Part shown: one piece after another, positions 17,555 through 26,374 of the stretch
How the letters are laid out: each line of letters opens with the position of its first letter
How positions within the stretch are numbered: the stretch's first letter is position 1
Assembly: GCA_029980465.1 (NCBI GenBank)
Contig: JARYIJ010000001.1
Coordinates: 2,257,749 to 2,321,748 of the forward strand
DNA length: 64,000 nt
Origin: Pseudolabrys sp.
GTDB taxonomy: Bacteria > Pseudomonadota > Alphaproteobacteria > Rhizobiales > Xanthobacteraceae
Direction: 5' to 3'
Position numbers and translations under genes: made by a program
Notes under the pieces: generated by a model
Database searches by the model: none
What the model was told of the DNA's origin: nothing
Seen by the model: the letters and a program-made list of their open reading frames with translations, nothing else

Positions 17555-18523
17555 TCAGACCGGGACCCAGATCAGAGCCCGCGTCTCGCCAAGCCGGCGC
17601 GGCAAGGCATCCCAGCGCTCGCCGCCGTCGGTGCTACGGTAATACTGGCCGAGCGCCGCGCAGGCGAACAGCAGCTTGGGATCGGCCTTGTTCGTCGCGA
17701 CGCACCAGGCCGAGCTCTCGAGCTTGCCGGGCAGGCCGGCATCTTCCCAGTGCTCGCCATGGTCGCGGCTGCGCAGCAGCTTGCCCCACGAGCCGGGAGG
17801 ACCGTCACCATTGCAGAGCCAGACAGTGCCGCTACCGTCGGCACTGGTCTTGATAGTGCGGGTGTATTGCGAAGGCGAATCGAACGGCGCCTGCAAGTCC
17901 CACGTCGCGCCGTCGTCATGGCTGACGTGAAGCCCCTTGTTGGTCGTGGCATAGACGATGCGCGAGCCGTTGCGGACAGCCGTGACGTCGTGGACGTCGT
18001 CAGAGATCATGCCCTTGGAGGTGTGTTCCCAGGTCTTGCCGCTATCCCGGCTGCGATAGACGCCGCCGACCTCGAGGCCGCACCAGACAAGGTCCGGGTC
18101 ATGGGCATCGAATTCGATCTTGGTGACGCGCGGCCGCATGACGAACTGGCAGGTCTCCGGGAAGTTCGGCTCCATGTCGGTCCAGGTGCGGCCGCCGTCG
18201 GTCGAGCGGAAGATCGTCGCCGGCCGCGTGCCGGCGAGCAGGAGGTTTTCGTCATGCGGCGATTGCGCGATCGACCAGATCGGCAGCGTGTCCATGCCGG
18301 ACGGCACGTGGCTCCATTTTCGCGCGGCGATATCGAGCCGGTAAATCCCGGAATCGGTGCCGGCCAGGAGTTCGTTCGGCCGCGCCGGGCAGGCCGACAG
18401 CGACCAGATGCGCGACTCGCTGTAGAGACCGGTGTCGCCGAGCATGCGGGTCAGCGTCTGGCCGAGGTCGTCGCTGTGCCAGACCGAAAGGCCGCAGGTG
18501 CCGATGTAAAGACGGGGCTTCAT
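17555..18523 (-). CDS. Asp-box (BNR) beta-propeller protein
   Basis: A 322-residue protein made of propeller repeats. Five Asp-box motifs are visible: STDGGRTW, SRDSGKTW, SHDDGATW, SRDHGEHW and STDGGERW. Such motifs occur in sialidases, Vps10-like proteins and many uncharacterised propellers. There is no signal peptide when translation starts at 18523, and the start has a good ribosome site (GGGAGATGTG just upstream), so the protein is likely cytoplasmic. The catalytic residues of sialidases are not evident. It heads the minus-strand operon, divergent from the GntR regulator gene, and may be a lactonase-like or binding protein of the pathway. Confidence 0.78.
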   Translation of the reverse strand: MKPRLYIGTCGLSVWHSDDLGQTLTRMLGDTGLYSESRIWSLSACPARPNELLAGTDSGIYRLDIAARKWSHVPSGMDTLPIWSIAQSPHDENLLLAGTRPATIFRSTDGGRTWTDMEPNFPETCQFVMRPRVTKIEFDAHDPDLVWCGLEVGGVYRSRDSGKTWEHTSKGMISDDVHDVTAVRNGSRIVYATTNKGLHVSHDDGATWDLQAPFDSPSQYTRTIKTSADGSGTVWLCNGDGPPGSWGKLLRSRDHGEHWEDAGLPGKLESSAWCVATNKADPKLLFACAALGQYYRSTDGGERWDALPRRLGETRALIWVPV

Positions 18524-18614
18524 CACATCTCCCTTTTCGGCCGCGCGTTCGTAACCGCGGCTCAGTCTTTTTGGCTGTCGCGCGCTGTCGTCCGCACGCT
18601 GACTTGCCATCAAG

Positions 18615-18634
18615 AACCAATTGAGAAATTGGTT
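18615..18634. promoter_or_regulatory. candidate GntR/FadR operator (perfect inverted repeat)
   Basis: A perfect inverted repeat with arms AACCAATT and AATTGGTT around a GAGA spacer lies in the 169-base space between the divergent propeller and GntR-type genes. FadR-subfamily operators often contain TGGT/ACCA half sites, which both arms have. The position would allow the regulator to control itself and the transport operon. Confidence 0.55.
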
Positions 18635-18692
18635 TGGACATGATTAAACATGACAATCCGATGTGCTGTCAAACGCTACTATCTCGATCTAA

Positions 18693-19439
18693 ATGAGAGA
18701 ACCAATGGCTGATATTGGCTTACAGCGAAGAGAGGTCGGATCGTCGCGCGAAGCAATCGAGCGTCTGTCGCACATGATCGACAGCGGAAAATTTCCGCGG
18801 CACAGCCGGCTGCCGCCGGAGCGCGATCTCGCCATCGAGCTTGGCGTCGGTCGCTCGACCTTGCGCAAGGCGCTGGCGATCTTCGAAGCCGAGGGAAAAA
18901 TCTGGCGGCACGTCGGGCGCGGCACCTTCGTCGGCAATTCGGCCCCGCCGGAGAATTCAGTTGGCGCGATGGATCTGAGCGGCGCGACGCCCGAGGAATT
19001 GCTCGAGGCGCGCCTTGTGCTCGAGCCGGCGATCGCGGCGTTCGCCTGCAGCGCGGCCCATGCAGCCGATATCGACAAGATGAAGCTCGCCAATGCCAAG
19101 CGCGAGGTAGCGCCCGACCCGAAGATGTACAATCTGTGGGACTTCACGTTTCACGAAGCGATCGCGGAGGCGACACAGAATCCGCTGCTGATCGCGCTGA
19201 TGAAAGGTCTCAATGCGCTGCGCAAGCGGCCCGAATGGTCGAATTACAAGCAGACACGGCTGAGCCCGCAATTGCGCCGGCAGTCCGCGCAGGAGCATGG
19301 CGCGATCATTGCCGCGATCGAACAGCGCGAGCCGGTGGCGGCTTACGAGAGCATGCGTGCGCATATCGGCAATGTCCGCACGGCCTTCCAGTCATGGGAG
19401 GCAGCGGCGCAGCCGGTCACCAAGGCAAAGCGCGCCTGA
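18693..19439 (+). CDS. GntR-family transcriptional regulator, FadR subfamily
   Basis: A 248-residue regulator. The N-terminal winged HTH (about residues 18-80) includes RLPPERDLAIELGVGRSTLRKALAIFEAEG and the wing GRGTFVG. The C-terminal FCD effector domain has helical sequence with metal-site-type His residues in FTFHEAIAEA, EHGAII and MRAHIGN. FCD domains bind small organic acids, sometimes with a metal. The gene diverges from the propeller and transport genes, so it is the probable local regulator, acting through the palindrome at 18615-18634. The ATG at 18693 is used, though a second ATG lies four codons later. Confidence 0.9.
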   Translation: MREPMADIGLQRREVGSSREAIERLSHMIDSGKFPRHSRLPPERDLAIELGVGRSTLRKALAIFEAEGKIWRHVGRGTFVGNSAPPENSVGAMDLSGATPEELLEARLVLEPAIAAFACSAAHAADIDKMKLANAKREVAPDPKMYNLWDFTFHEAIAEATQNPLLIALMKGLNALRKRPEWSNYKQTRLSPQLRRQSAQEHGAIIAAIEQREPVAAYESMRAHIGNVRTAFQSWEAAAQPVTKAKRA

Positions 19440-19442
19440 GCC

Positions 19443-19874
19443 TCAGCGCTCGAGGTCGATGGTCGCGTAGTCGGCGGGCAGGTTGATCTCGATGAGCTCG
19501 AGGTCGTCCGACTGATTGACGACGTTATGGGGGACTCCAGCCGGCTGGCTGAGGCACATGCCGGCCTTGACCACGACCTCGTCCGGCACGTTCTCGAATT
19601 TGAACTTGATCCAGCCTTTGAGCACGTAGACGAAATGGCCAGTCATGTCGTGCCAGTGCCATCCGGTTTCCTTGTCGAACGGCCGGATCGCGCGGATGTG
19701 CTTGGCGCCGATCTTGCCGCCGGTCGCCTTGGCGAGGCCGAGGTCGCGGTATTCCACATTGGCGCGCGGGCCGTCGCGATCAAAGGCGGCGTCGGTGAGC
19801 GGATCCGACAGATTGAGCGCGGTCTTGGCGTTCGCCAGCGAAAGCGGGCCGGGGTAGCGGGTTTGCGCGGTCAC
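19443..19874 (-). CDS. cupin-domain protein
   Basis: A 143-residue single-cupin protein. The metal-binding motif 1 region is GWHWHDMTGHFVYVLKGWIKF and motif 2 is GMCLSQPAGVPHNVV, with His residues at the positions that usually hold a metal. Such proteins can be dioxygenases, isomerases or sensors. It lies convergent to the GntR gene, three bases from its stop, and is probably part of the same catabolic region, though on its own promoter. The substrate is unknown. Confidence 0.82.
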   Translation of the reverse strand: MTAQTRYPGPLSLANAKTALNLSDPLTDAAFDRDGPRANVEYRDLGLAKATGGKIGAKHIRAIRPFDKETGWHWHDMTGHFVYVLKGWIKFKFENVPDEVVVKAGMCLSQPAGVPHNVVNQSDDLELIEINLPADYATIDLER

Positions 19875-20081
19875 TGGGCGATCCTCCGTGGGCTTCGTTG
19901 TGGGGCGAGGTTCTTGGCCTTTTCCTTACCTTAGCGAATGGCGCCTGCGGGCGGAAAGAGCGCCTCGGCTTGCAGGCTGAACGGCGAATAGTCTAGGGAT
20001 TGTGGAGCTTTAGCTCATAGGCGCCGCACTGGGGCGGCGCGCCGGCTGGCATTTTCCGTGACACCGAACCAAAGCGACGCC

Positions 20082-20858
20082 ATGCGCCGTTTCGAGACTG
20101 ACAGCCCCGTGCCGCGGCTGAGCGCGATCATCATCGCGCACAACGAAGCGGCCAACCTGCCTGGCTGCCTGGCGTCGCTGACCTTCTGCGACGAGATCGT
20201 GGTGGTCGATGGGGGCAGCAGCGATGGCACGGCGGCGATTGCGCAGAAGGCCGGCGCGCGCGTTGTCAGCAAGCCGGACTTCGCCGGCTTCGGCGCGCAG
20301 AAGCAGGCGGCGCTCGATGCCGCGCACGGATCGTGGGTGCTGTCGATCGATGCCGACGAGCGCGTGCCCGATGCGCTGGCCGGCGAGATCCGCGCGACAA
20401 TCGACCGTCCGGCGCATGACGGCTACCGGATCAATCGCAAGACATCGTTTCTCGGTAAATATCTCCGGCATGGCGGCTGGTATCCCGACCGAGTGCTGCG
20501 GCTGGCGCGCCGCGAGGCGGCGCGATTCAGCGACGACCCGGTGCATGAGCGGCTCGACGTATCGGGCAGCGTTGGCGATCTTGCCAGCGACATGATCCAT
20601 CTGAGCTACCAGACCGTCGACGACGTGCTCGCCAAGCAGCGCCGTTACGCGCTGCTGTCGGCCCAGGTCCGCCGTGAGCGCGGCGCGCGCGGCGGGTTGG
20701 GTGCGGCGCTGGCGCGGGCGTGCTTCACGTTCGTCAAGCATTACATCGTGCAACTGGGCGCGCTTGACGGCGCGCACGGCTTCGTCGCTGCGGCCGCGAA
20801 GTCGCAGGAAACCTTCTGGCGCTATCTTGCCGCGGGCTGGGACGAGCGCTCGCCGTGA
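20082..20858 (+). CDS. glycosyltransferase family 2, LPS core (WaaE/KdtX-like)
   Basis: A 258-residue GT-A enzyme. It begins LSAIIIAHNEAANLPGCLASL, and has VVDGGSSDGT and SIDADERV, the nucleotide-binding and DXD-type motifs of the LPS core beta-glycosyltransferases. The stretch GGWYPDRVLRLARR and the VHERL motif are typical of the WaaE/KdtX group, which adds a glucose to the inner core heptose. The start at 20082 (ATG) is preferred, with a GTG at 20058 possible. The stop overlaps the next glycosyltransferase start by four bases (GTGA). Confidence 0.85.
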   Translation: MRRFETDSPVPRLSAIIIAHNEAANLPGCLASLTFCDEIVVVDGGSSDGTAAIAQKAGARVVSKPDFAGFGAQKQAALDAAHGSWVLSIDADERVPDALAGEIRATIDRPAHDGYRINRKTSFLGKYLRHGGWYPDRVLRLARREAARFSDDPVHERLDVSGSVGDLASDMIHLSYQTVDDVLAKQRRYALLSAQVRRERGARGGLGAALARACFTFVKHYIVQLGALDGAHGFVAAAAKSQETFWRYLAAGWDERSP

Positions 20859-21967
20859 AACTCGCGATCATCCGTCGGCGCTACGCACCGCATGGCGGCG
20901 CCGAACGCTTCATTGAAACCGGCGCGCGCGAGTTTGCGAACGCCGGTATCGAGGTGAGTCTCATCGCCGAATCATGGACCTCGTTCGGCGGCGACTCGTT
21001 CCGGCGCATCACGGTTCCGGGAGGCGGTCTGACGCGGGCGTCGCGTCTCGCTCATTTCCAGCACGCTATTGCCGATATCGTCGCGCGGGAGGGGTTCGAC
21101 CTGGTGCAGACGCACGAGCGGCTGCTCACCGCCGATATCTTCCGCGCCGGCGATGGCGTTCATGCTGCCTGGGTGGCGCGGCAGGCCGCCGAGCGCGGCG
21201 GGTTGCGCGGCGCCATAATGCGGCTCGACCCCTTGCATCGGCTGGTGATCGACACCGAGCGGCGCATGGCGCGCGAGACCGACATGATTTTCGTCGCCAA
21301 CAGCGCGCTGGTCGCCCGCGAGATCGCCGAATGGCTCACGGTGCCGGCAAGCCGCATCCGCACCATCGAGAACGGCGTCGACCTCGCGGCCTTTCACGTG
21401 GCGACCGACGCCGAGCGGCAGGCGGCGCGTGCGCGCTTCGGCATCGGGCCGGATGAGCCGGTGGTGGCCTTCGTCGGCTCCGGTTTCGAGCGCAAGGGCG
21501 CCTTCCGTCTTGTCGAGGCTCTGGCGCAGCCGGCGGCGCGGCCTTTCCACGCCCTGATTGCCGGAGCAGACCGTCACCTCAAGGCGCTGCAGGCGCGAGT
21601 GGTTGCCCTGGGTTTGGCAGCGCGCGTGCGTATTCTCGGTGGCGTTGCCGACCCGCGATCTGTTTATCGAGCCGCTGATGTTTTCGCCCTGCCGTCGCTG
21701 TACGACCCCATGCCGAATGCCGCGCTGGAAGCTCTGGCTTGCGGCCTGCCGGTGGTGACGACAGCCGATGCCGGAATTGCCGAAGCCGTGGCAGAAGCGA
21801 AGGCCGGCACGATTGCCACGCGCGACCCGCAGTCGATCGCGGAAGGACTCACGGTCGTCGCCGGGCAGCGCGCCGCCATGTCATCGGCGGCTCGCGCCTT
21901 GGCGCGGCGCTTCGATCTCAACGCCGCGACGGCGCGCTGGCTGGCGCTCTACCGGGAGCTGGCATGA
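20855..21967 (+). CDS. glycosyltransferase family 4 (WaaG-like)
   Basis: A 370-residue GT-B enzyme. The N-terminal domain starts KLAIIRRRYAPHGGAERFIE, and the C-terminal domain carries VAFVGSGFERKGAFRLVEAL and the donor-binding EX7E-type region in LPSLYDPMPNAALEALACGLPVV. That arrangement resembles the LPS core glucosyltransferase WaaG. The GTG start overlaps the upstream GT2 stop, and the stop overlaps the next GT start (ATGA), so the three genes form a coupled operon for LPS core or capsule assembly. Confidence 0.88.
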   Translation: MKLAIIRRRYAPHGGAERFIETGAREFANAGIEVSLIAESWTSFGGDSFRRITVPGGGLTRASRLAHFQHAIADIVAREGFDLVQTHERLLTADIFRAGDGVHAAWVARQAAERGGLRGAIMRLDPLHRLVIDTERRMARETDMIFVANSALVAREIAEWLTVPASRIRTIENGVDLAAFHVATDAERQAARARFGIGPDEPVVAFVGSGFERKGAFRLVEALAQPAARPFHALIAGADRHLKALQARVVALGLAARVRILGGVADPRSVYRAADVFALPSLYDPMPNAALEALACGLPVVTTADAGIAEAVAEAKAGTIATRDPQSIAEGLTVVAGQRAAMSSAARALARRFDLNAATARWLALYRELA

Positions 21968-23064
21968 CTCCGGCGTCCCGCAAGCTGCGCATCCTGCACA
22001 CCGAGGCCTCGAAGGGATGGGGCGGGCAGGAGATTCGCATTCTGAGCGAAGCGCAGATCTTTCGCGCCCACGGCCACGACGTCCGCATTGCCGCCAATCC
22101 AGGCAGCGAGATCGTCGCCAATGCCGCCCGCTACGTGGTGCCGGCCGAAACCCTGCCGCTCGAGCGCAAGACCTTCTCGAGCATCCGTGCGGTGCGCCGT
22201 CTGCTGAAAAAATGGCGGCCGGACGTCGTCAACACGCATTCGTCGATCGATAGCTGGCTGGTCGCGCTGGCGCGCATCGGCCTGCGTCCGCGACCGCGCG
22301 TGGTGCGCACGCGCCATCTCAGCGCTCGCGTGCCGCGCAACTGGGCCTCGCGCTGGGTTTACAATCGCGGCGTCGACTTCGTCATGACGACGGGCGAGTC
22401 AATCGTCGAGGATCTGACCGTCGACGGCTTCATATCGAAGACACGGATTGCGGCGGTGCCGACCGGAATCGACACCGATGTCTTCAGGCCTGGCGCGCGC
22501 ACCGCGGCGCGGCTCGCGCTCGGCCTGCCGCCGGAGAAATTCCTGTTCAGCATCGTCGCGACGCTGCGGTCCTGGAAGGGCCACGGCGTTCTGCTCGAGG
22601 CGCTCAAGCGCGCCGGCGACCCGTCGATGCATCTCGTGATCGTTGGCGACGGCCCGCAGCAGCAGGTCATCGAGAAGCGGATCGAAGAGCTCGGCCTGTC
22701 GGCCCAGGTGACGCTGGCGGGACGCCGCGACGACGTCAGGGATTATCTGTGGTCCTGCGACGTCTTCGTCCTGCCGTCCTATGCCAACGAGGGCGTGCCG
22801 CAGGCATTGCTTCAGGCGATGGCGTGCGGACTGCCGGTCATCACCTGTCCGGTCGGCGGCATTCCGGAGGTGACGCGCGGGCTGTCGAGCGTGACGATGG
22901 TCGAGTCGCGCAACGCAGAGGCGCTGGCGCAGGCCATGGCGGCGACGATGACGAACCGGCCGACCGACGGGGATCTCGAACTTGCGCGCGAGCGGATCGT
23001 GTCCGGATACTCGCGCGAAATCATGTACGAACGCGCGCTGCGGTATTTTCTGGGGAACGGTTAG
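21964..23064 (+). CDS. glycosyltransferase family 4 protein
   Basis: A 366-residue GT-B glycosyltransferase. The N-terminal acceptor domain opens RILHTEASKGWGGQEIRIL, and the C-terminal donor domain has SIVATLRSWKGHGVLLEAL and FVLPSYANEGVPQALLQAMACGLPVI, with the two family Glu residues. The start at 21964 is fixed by an ATGA overlap with the upstream WaaG-like gene; a longer frame from 21739 is a shadow. Its stop codon overlaps, on the opposite strand, the stop of a methyltransferase gene. It most likely continues LPS core or O-antigen assembly. Confidence 0.87.
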   Translation: MTPASRKLRILHTEASKGWGGQEIRILSEAQIFRAHGHDVRIAANPGSEIVANAARYVVPAETLPLERKTFSSIRAVRRLLKKWRPDVVNTHSSIDSWLVALARIGLRPRPRVVRTRHLSARVPRNWASRWVYNRGVDFVMTTGESIVEDLTVDGFISKTRIAAVPTGIDTDVFRPGARTAARLALGLPPEKFLFSIVATLRSWKGHGVLLEALKRAGDPSMHLVIVGDGPQQQVIEKRIEELGLSAQVTLAGRRDDVRDYLWSCDVFVLPSYANEGVPQALLQAMACGLPVITCPVGGIPEVTRGLSSVTMVESRNAEALAQAMAATMTNRPTDGDLELARERIVSGYSREIMYERALRYFLGNG

Positions 23065-23888
23065 GGCTTCCGTGCCGAAAAGATCAGGCTGCGGGCCGTC
23101 AATGTGTCGAACGAATTGACGCTCGGGAGAACGTCGCGCACCTCGTCGGCAAGAGCCTCGTCGTATTTTTTAATTCGACGCGCGTAACGCGCGCTACCGA
23201 GCATCGTGAGAGGTTTGAGCAGGGCGGCAGCGAAGATCGCCCCCTTCTTCCGCCGGTCGATGGTGCAGGCGATGTCGGTGAAGCCGGCGTAGCGCAGGCC
23301 ATAGTGCCAATACTGCAGCGGCAGCGGCTCGATATGGCCCATGAGCCGTCCGGCATTGGCAGGCACCGCCGTCGGGGTCGGATACATATAGTAGTGGCCG
23401 GTCATGAGATAGGACAGCCGGCTCAGCGCGTGCATCACGTTCGGCACCGACACAATGACGCGGCCGCCTGGCGCGAGTATCCGGAAGACTTCCTGCATCA
23501 GCAGGTAGGGCGCGCGCGAATGCTCGAACACCTCGATGGCGAGCACGATGTCGAAGCTCTGGTCCGCGAACGGCAAGGGCCGGTTGATGTCAACCTGCTG
23601 CGAGGGCACGTCCGGCGCCGCGTAGCTCGACAGGTCGATGTCGATACCGAGAAGGTTGCCTTCGACCGGCCAGCCGCGTTCGCGATAAGTCCTGCCGAGG
23701 CCGCTCAGGAAGTAGCCCGATCCGCATCCGACATCGAGCACGCGTAACGGCCTTGTCAGCATCGGATCGACCAACTGCCGGATGCGCCGGTTGGTCACCG
23801 CATGCGAGGCTTTTTCGATCGCCTTATTTGCAGCGCCGTCTGGGCCGCTTGTGACTTTGTCTAAAGTGTCAGCCAATCCAGTCTCCAC
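23061..23888 (-). CDS. class I SAM-dependent methyltransferase
   Basis: A 275-residue methyltransferase with SAM motif I VLDVGCGSGYFLSGLG (residues about 50-65) and the acidic GIDIDLSS. A post-motif stretch FDIVLAIEVFEHSRAPYLLMQEVFRILAPGGRVIVSVPN is the standard Methyltransf_11-type signature. The C-terminal part with Arg/Lys-rich sequence (MLGSARYARRIKKYDEAL) may reach the membrane. It converges tail to tail on the GT operon. The likely role is methylation of a glycan or lipid intermediate in the same locus, but no substrate can be assigned. Confidence 0.85.
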   Translation of the reverse strand: METGLADTLDKVTSGPDGAANKAIEKASHAVTNRRIRQLVDPMLTRPLRVLDVGCGSGYFLSGLGRTYRERGWPVEGNLLGIDIDLSSYAAPDVPSQQVDINRPLPFADQSFDIVLAIEVFEHSRAPYLLMQEVFRILAPGGRVIVSVPNVMHALSRLSYLMTGHYYMYPTPTAVPANAGRLMGHIEPLPLQYWHYGLRYAGFTDIACTIDRRKKGAIFAAALLKPLTMLGSARYARRIKKYDEALADEVRDVLPSVNSFDTLTARSLIFSARKP

Positions 23889-24272
23889 ATGCGGCCGAGG
23901 GCCGCGCTATAGGGCGCGGTTGTCTCAAGACTCGGTAGCAATTGCAAAGTTACGTGACTCAGCTATCGATGAAGTATGATCGTGCGATTCCCAGTCAGTG
24001 TTATCTTTGCGACGTTGCAAACCCCGCTAGATACACCCGCCGGTCAATTGAGGAGTAGCTCACGCATTGCTCAGGTCTCGGTCGTAGGTATTTGCCTCGT
24101 GAGACATGTCACTCCCACGCAGGCATAATGACGTGCCAATATGATTGCCGCCATCGCGGCGGACTGTTTGACTAGTACAACTGTCGGTTTGTGACAAATT
24201 AAATGGCTAGTGCCATGACTTGAATTTGACGCTGTCAAAGGCAGTGCATTGGCGGCCACAAATCGTTGAGGC
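23889..24272. other. intergenic region between methyltransferase and epimerase genes
   Basis: No credible gene or RNA was seen in these 384 bases. The GC content is noticeably lower than in the flanking coding DNA. An open frame on the minus strand runs into the epimerase gene but has no recognisable features. The promoters of the methyltransferase (minus) and of the epimerase operon (plus) should lie here. Confidence 0.6.
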
Positions 24273-25247
24273 ATGTCTCGCGTGAAGAATAAGATGCTGA
24301 AATCTTGCGTTGTGCTAGGCGGCGGCGGTTTTCTCGGGCTCAACCTGTGCCGCCGGCTCGCCGCGTCTGGCGTTCGTGTCCGGGCATTCGGTCGCCGGAG
24401 TCTTTTTCCGGAGTTCTTGAAAGAAGTTGAGTGGTATCAGGGCAACTTTTCAGACCCTTCCGCTGTGGCTTCCGCGATCGAGTCCTTTGACGTTATTTTT
24501 CATCTTATCCATGATAGCACGCCACAATCAGCCACGCTCGATATGATCGGCGATGTCGAGCATAATCTTGTGCCAACTCTATCTTTAATCAAAATTGCTC
24601 GAGAGGTTGGAAGCCCACGTATTATTTTTATTTCTTCAGGCGGAACTGTGTATGGCCAAGTTACCCAGATCCCGACACCCGAAACTGCGCCAACTGATCC
24701 GATTACGGCATACGGCGTCAGCAAACTTGCAATTGAAAAGTATTTGAATCTTGCTGAACGCCTTTATGGATTAGAGCATAGGGTACTTCGGCTGACTAAT
24801 CCCTTCGGACCATTTCAGGTTGCACTCAAGAATCAAGGATTGATTGCGGCGGCAATATCTCGAGCGCTTAGCGACCAGACCATAGAAATCTGGGGGGATG
24901 GTACCGTAGTTAGAGATTTTCTGTTCGTCGACGATACTATTGATGCCTTGATCGCAGCGGCAAACCACGAAGGAAAGTCCCGCGTTTTCAACATTGGAAG
25001 TGGGCAAGGCCGAAGGGTGATTGATGTGGTCGCAGCGATTGAACATGTCCTCAATCGGAAGCTGAAAATTCGATGCGACCCGCAGCGTCCAATTGACGTT
25101 CCAACATCTATTGTTTCAATCGACAGAGCTCGTAATGAACTTGGGTGGTCGCCAAAAATCTCGTTTGAATCGGGTTTGCAAAAGACCATTGAATGGTGGC
25201 GAACACATGAGGCCAAGATTTCCCACATTAAGAACGGAAAATTCTGA
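24273..25247 (+). CDS. NAD-dependent epimerase/dehydratase (UDP-glucose 4-epimerase-like)
   Basis: A 324-residue extended SDR. The nucleotide-binding region is VVLGGGGFLGLNLCRRL (about residues 13-29) and the catalytic pair lies in TAYGVSKLAIEKYL, with Tyr and Lys in the usual YxxxK spacing. FISSGGTVYGQ supplies the Ser/Thr. The C-terminal domain has WGDGTVVRDFLFVDDTIDAL, typical of GalE/WbpP-type enzymes. Lower GC than neighbouring operons suggests horizontal acquisition of this gene and the next. The ATG at 24273 is used although the ribosome site is poor; GTG 24282 or ATG 24294 are alternatives. Confidence 0.85.
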   Translation: MSRVKNKMLKSCVVLGGGGFLGLNLCRRLAASGVRVRAFGRRSLFPEFLKEVEWYQGNFSDPSAVASAIESFDVIFHLIHDSTPQSATLDMIGDVEHNLVPTLSLIKIAREVGSPRIIFISSGGTVYGQVTQIPTPETAPTDPITAYGVSKLAIEKYLNLAERLYGLEHRVLRLTNPFGPFQVALKNQGLIAAAISRALSDQTIEIWGDGTVVRDFLFVDDTIDALIAAANHEGKSRVFNIGSGQGRRVIDVVAAIEHVLNRKLKIRCDPQRPIDVPTSIVSIDRARNELGWSPKISFESGLQKTIEWWRTHEAKISHIKNGKF

Positions 25248-25257
25248 GTAGCGCTGA

Positions 25258-26358
25258 ATGGGCAAGCTTCTGCTTTTGCTTCCCAACCTCGACGCCGGTG
25301 GTGCACAGCGAGCCTTGCTCCGTATTGCCGCCGGAGAGGCTGATCGTGGTCATGATGTTCATCTTGCTATCATTGACAATCAGATAGAGTACGCCGTCCC
25401 GAAAGGCATAAAGCTTCACATCATATCGCCCCGTCGCCGTTTGGTATCGGGTGGTTGGCTCGGAAAACGGCTCGCCGCGGCGCGTCTGAGGAATTGGTAC
25501 AGGAAGGCGAATGCCGAGAAGCCATTCGACCTGATCTTCGTTAGCCTACCTTTCGCGCACGAAATCGCGAAATTGGCCGCACTGCCAAGTGTCTGGTATC
25601 AAGTCGTCAATACGTTATCGGCGGAAATTGAGTCGCTCTCTCGAAACAGCCCCCGCAAGGCACAGCGGCGTTTGGCGCGTTATAAACGTCTTTATGACGG
25701 GGAACGGGTAGCGACCGTTTCGCATGGCGTAACTCATGATTTAGTGGAGACGCTTGAAATCTGCCCACGCGAAGCTGTGACAATCTACAATCCGTTTGAT
25801 CTTGAGGCTATGCGTGAAGCGACAAAGGCATTGCCGGCGGATATCCCTCAAGAGCCCTATGTGTTGCACGTAGGCCGCTTCGCCAAGCAAAAACGTCACG
25901 ATATCTTGTTGAATGCCTACGTCGCTTCCCAGATTCCACATCGACTTGTGCTGATCACTCGCAACGAGGATGTCAGTCCGCTTCAGGCCCTTGTCAACAC
26001 GCACGGCCTTCATGATCGTGTTTCTGTCTTGGATTTTCGGGAAAATGTCTTTCCCTGGTATGCCCGCGCTTCAGCGTTTGTATTGAGTTCCGATTTTGAA
26101 GGCATGCCTAACGTTATTGTTGAGGCGCTGGCGGCAGGAACGCCGGTCGTTAGCACAGATTGTCCTTCCGGCCCGCGTGAAGTTCTGGTTGGTGTATTAG
26201 CACGCTATCTCGCTCCCTGCGGAGACGCAGAAGCGCTGGGCGGGAAGCTCCGCGACATCGTGCAAAATCCGCCAACAATCGATCCTGCTGTGCTCCGCCC
26301 GTTTTCAATGGAGCGCTCACTGGACATGATCGAGTCGCTCGCAACCGGCCGGACGTAG
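25258..26358 (+). CDS. glycosyltransferase family 4 protein
   Basis: A 366-residue GT-B enzyme. The N-terminal motif LLLPNLDAGGAQRALLRIA and the C-terminal HVGRFAKQKRHDILLNAYV and LSSDFEGMPNVIVEALAAGTPVVSTDCPSG are typical of GT4 enzymes such as PimB/WbnE-like transferases. It starts ten bases after the epimerase gene and is probably cotranscribed with it, so the epimerase may supply its donor sugar. The gene is less GC-rich than the LPS core operon upstream. The sugar and acceptor are unknown. Confidence 0.87.
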   Translation: MGKLLLLLPNLDAGGAQRALLRIAAGEADRGHDVHLAIIDNQIEYAVPKGIKLHIISPRRRLVSGGWLGKRLAAARLRNWYRKANAEKPFDLIFVSLPFAHEIAKLAALPSVWYQVVNTLSAEIESLSRNSPRKAQRRLARYKRLYDGERVATVSHGVTHDLVETLEICPREAVTIYNPFDLEAMREATKALPADIPQEPYVLHVGRFAKQKRHDILLNAYVASQIPHRLVLITRNEDVSPLQALVNTHGLHDRVSVLDFRENVFPWYARASAFVLSSDFEGMPNVIVEALAAGTPVVSTDCPSGPREVLVGVLARYLAPCGDAEALGGKLRDIVQNPPTIDPAVLRPFSMERSLDMIESLATGRT

Positions 26359-26374
26359 CAGCGTTTTCCGAAAT

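Noticed and set aside
24071..24343. 90-codon minus-strand frame before the epimerase gene
   Set aside because: It overlaps the start of a well-supported gene and shows no motif.
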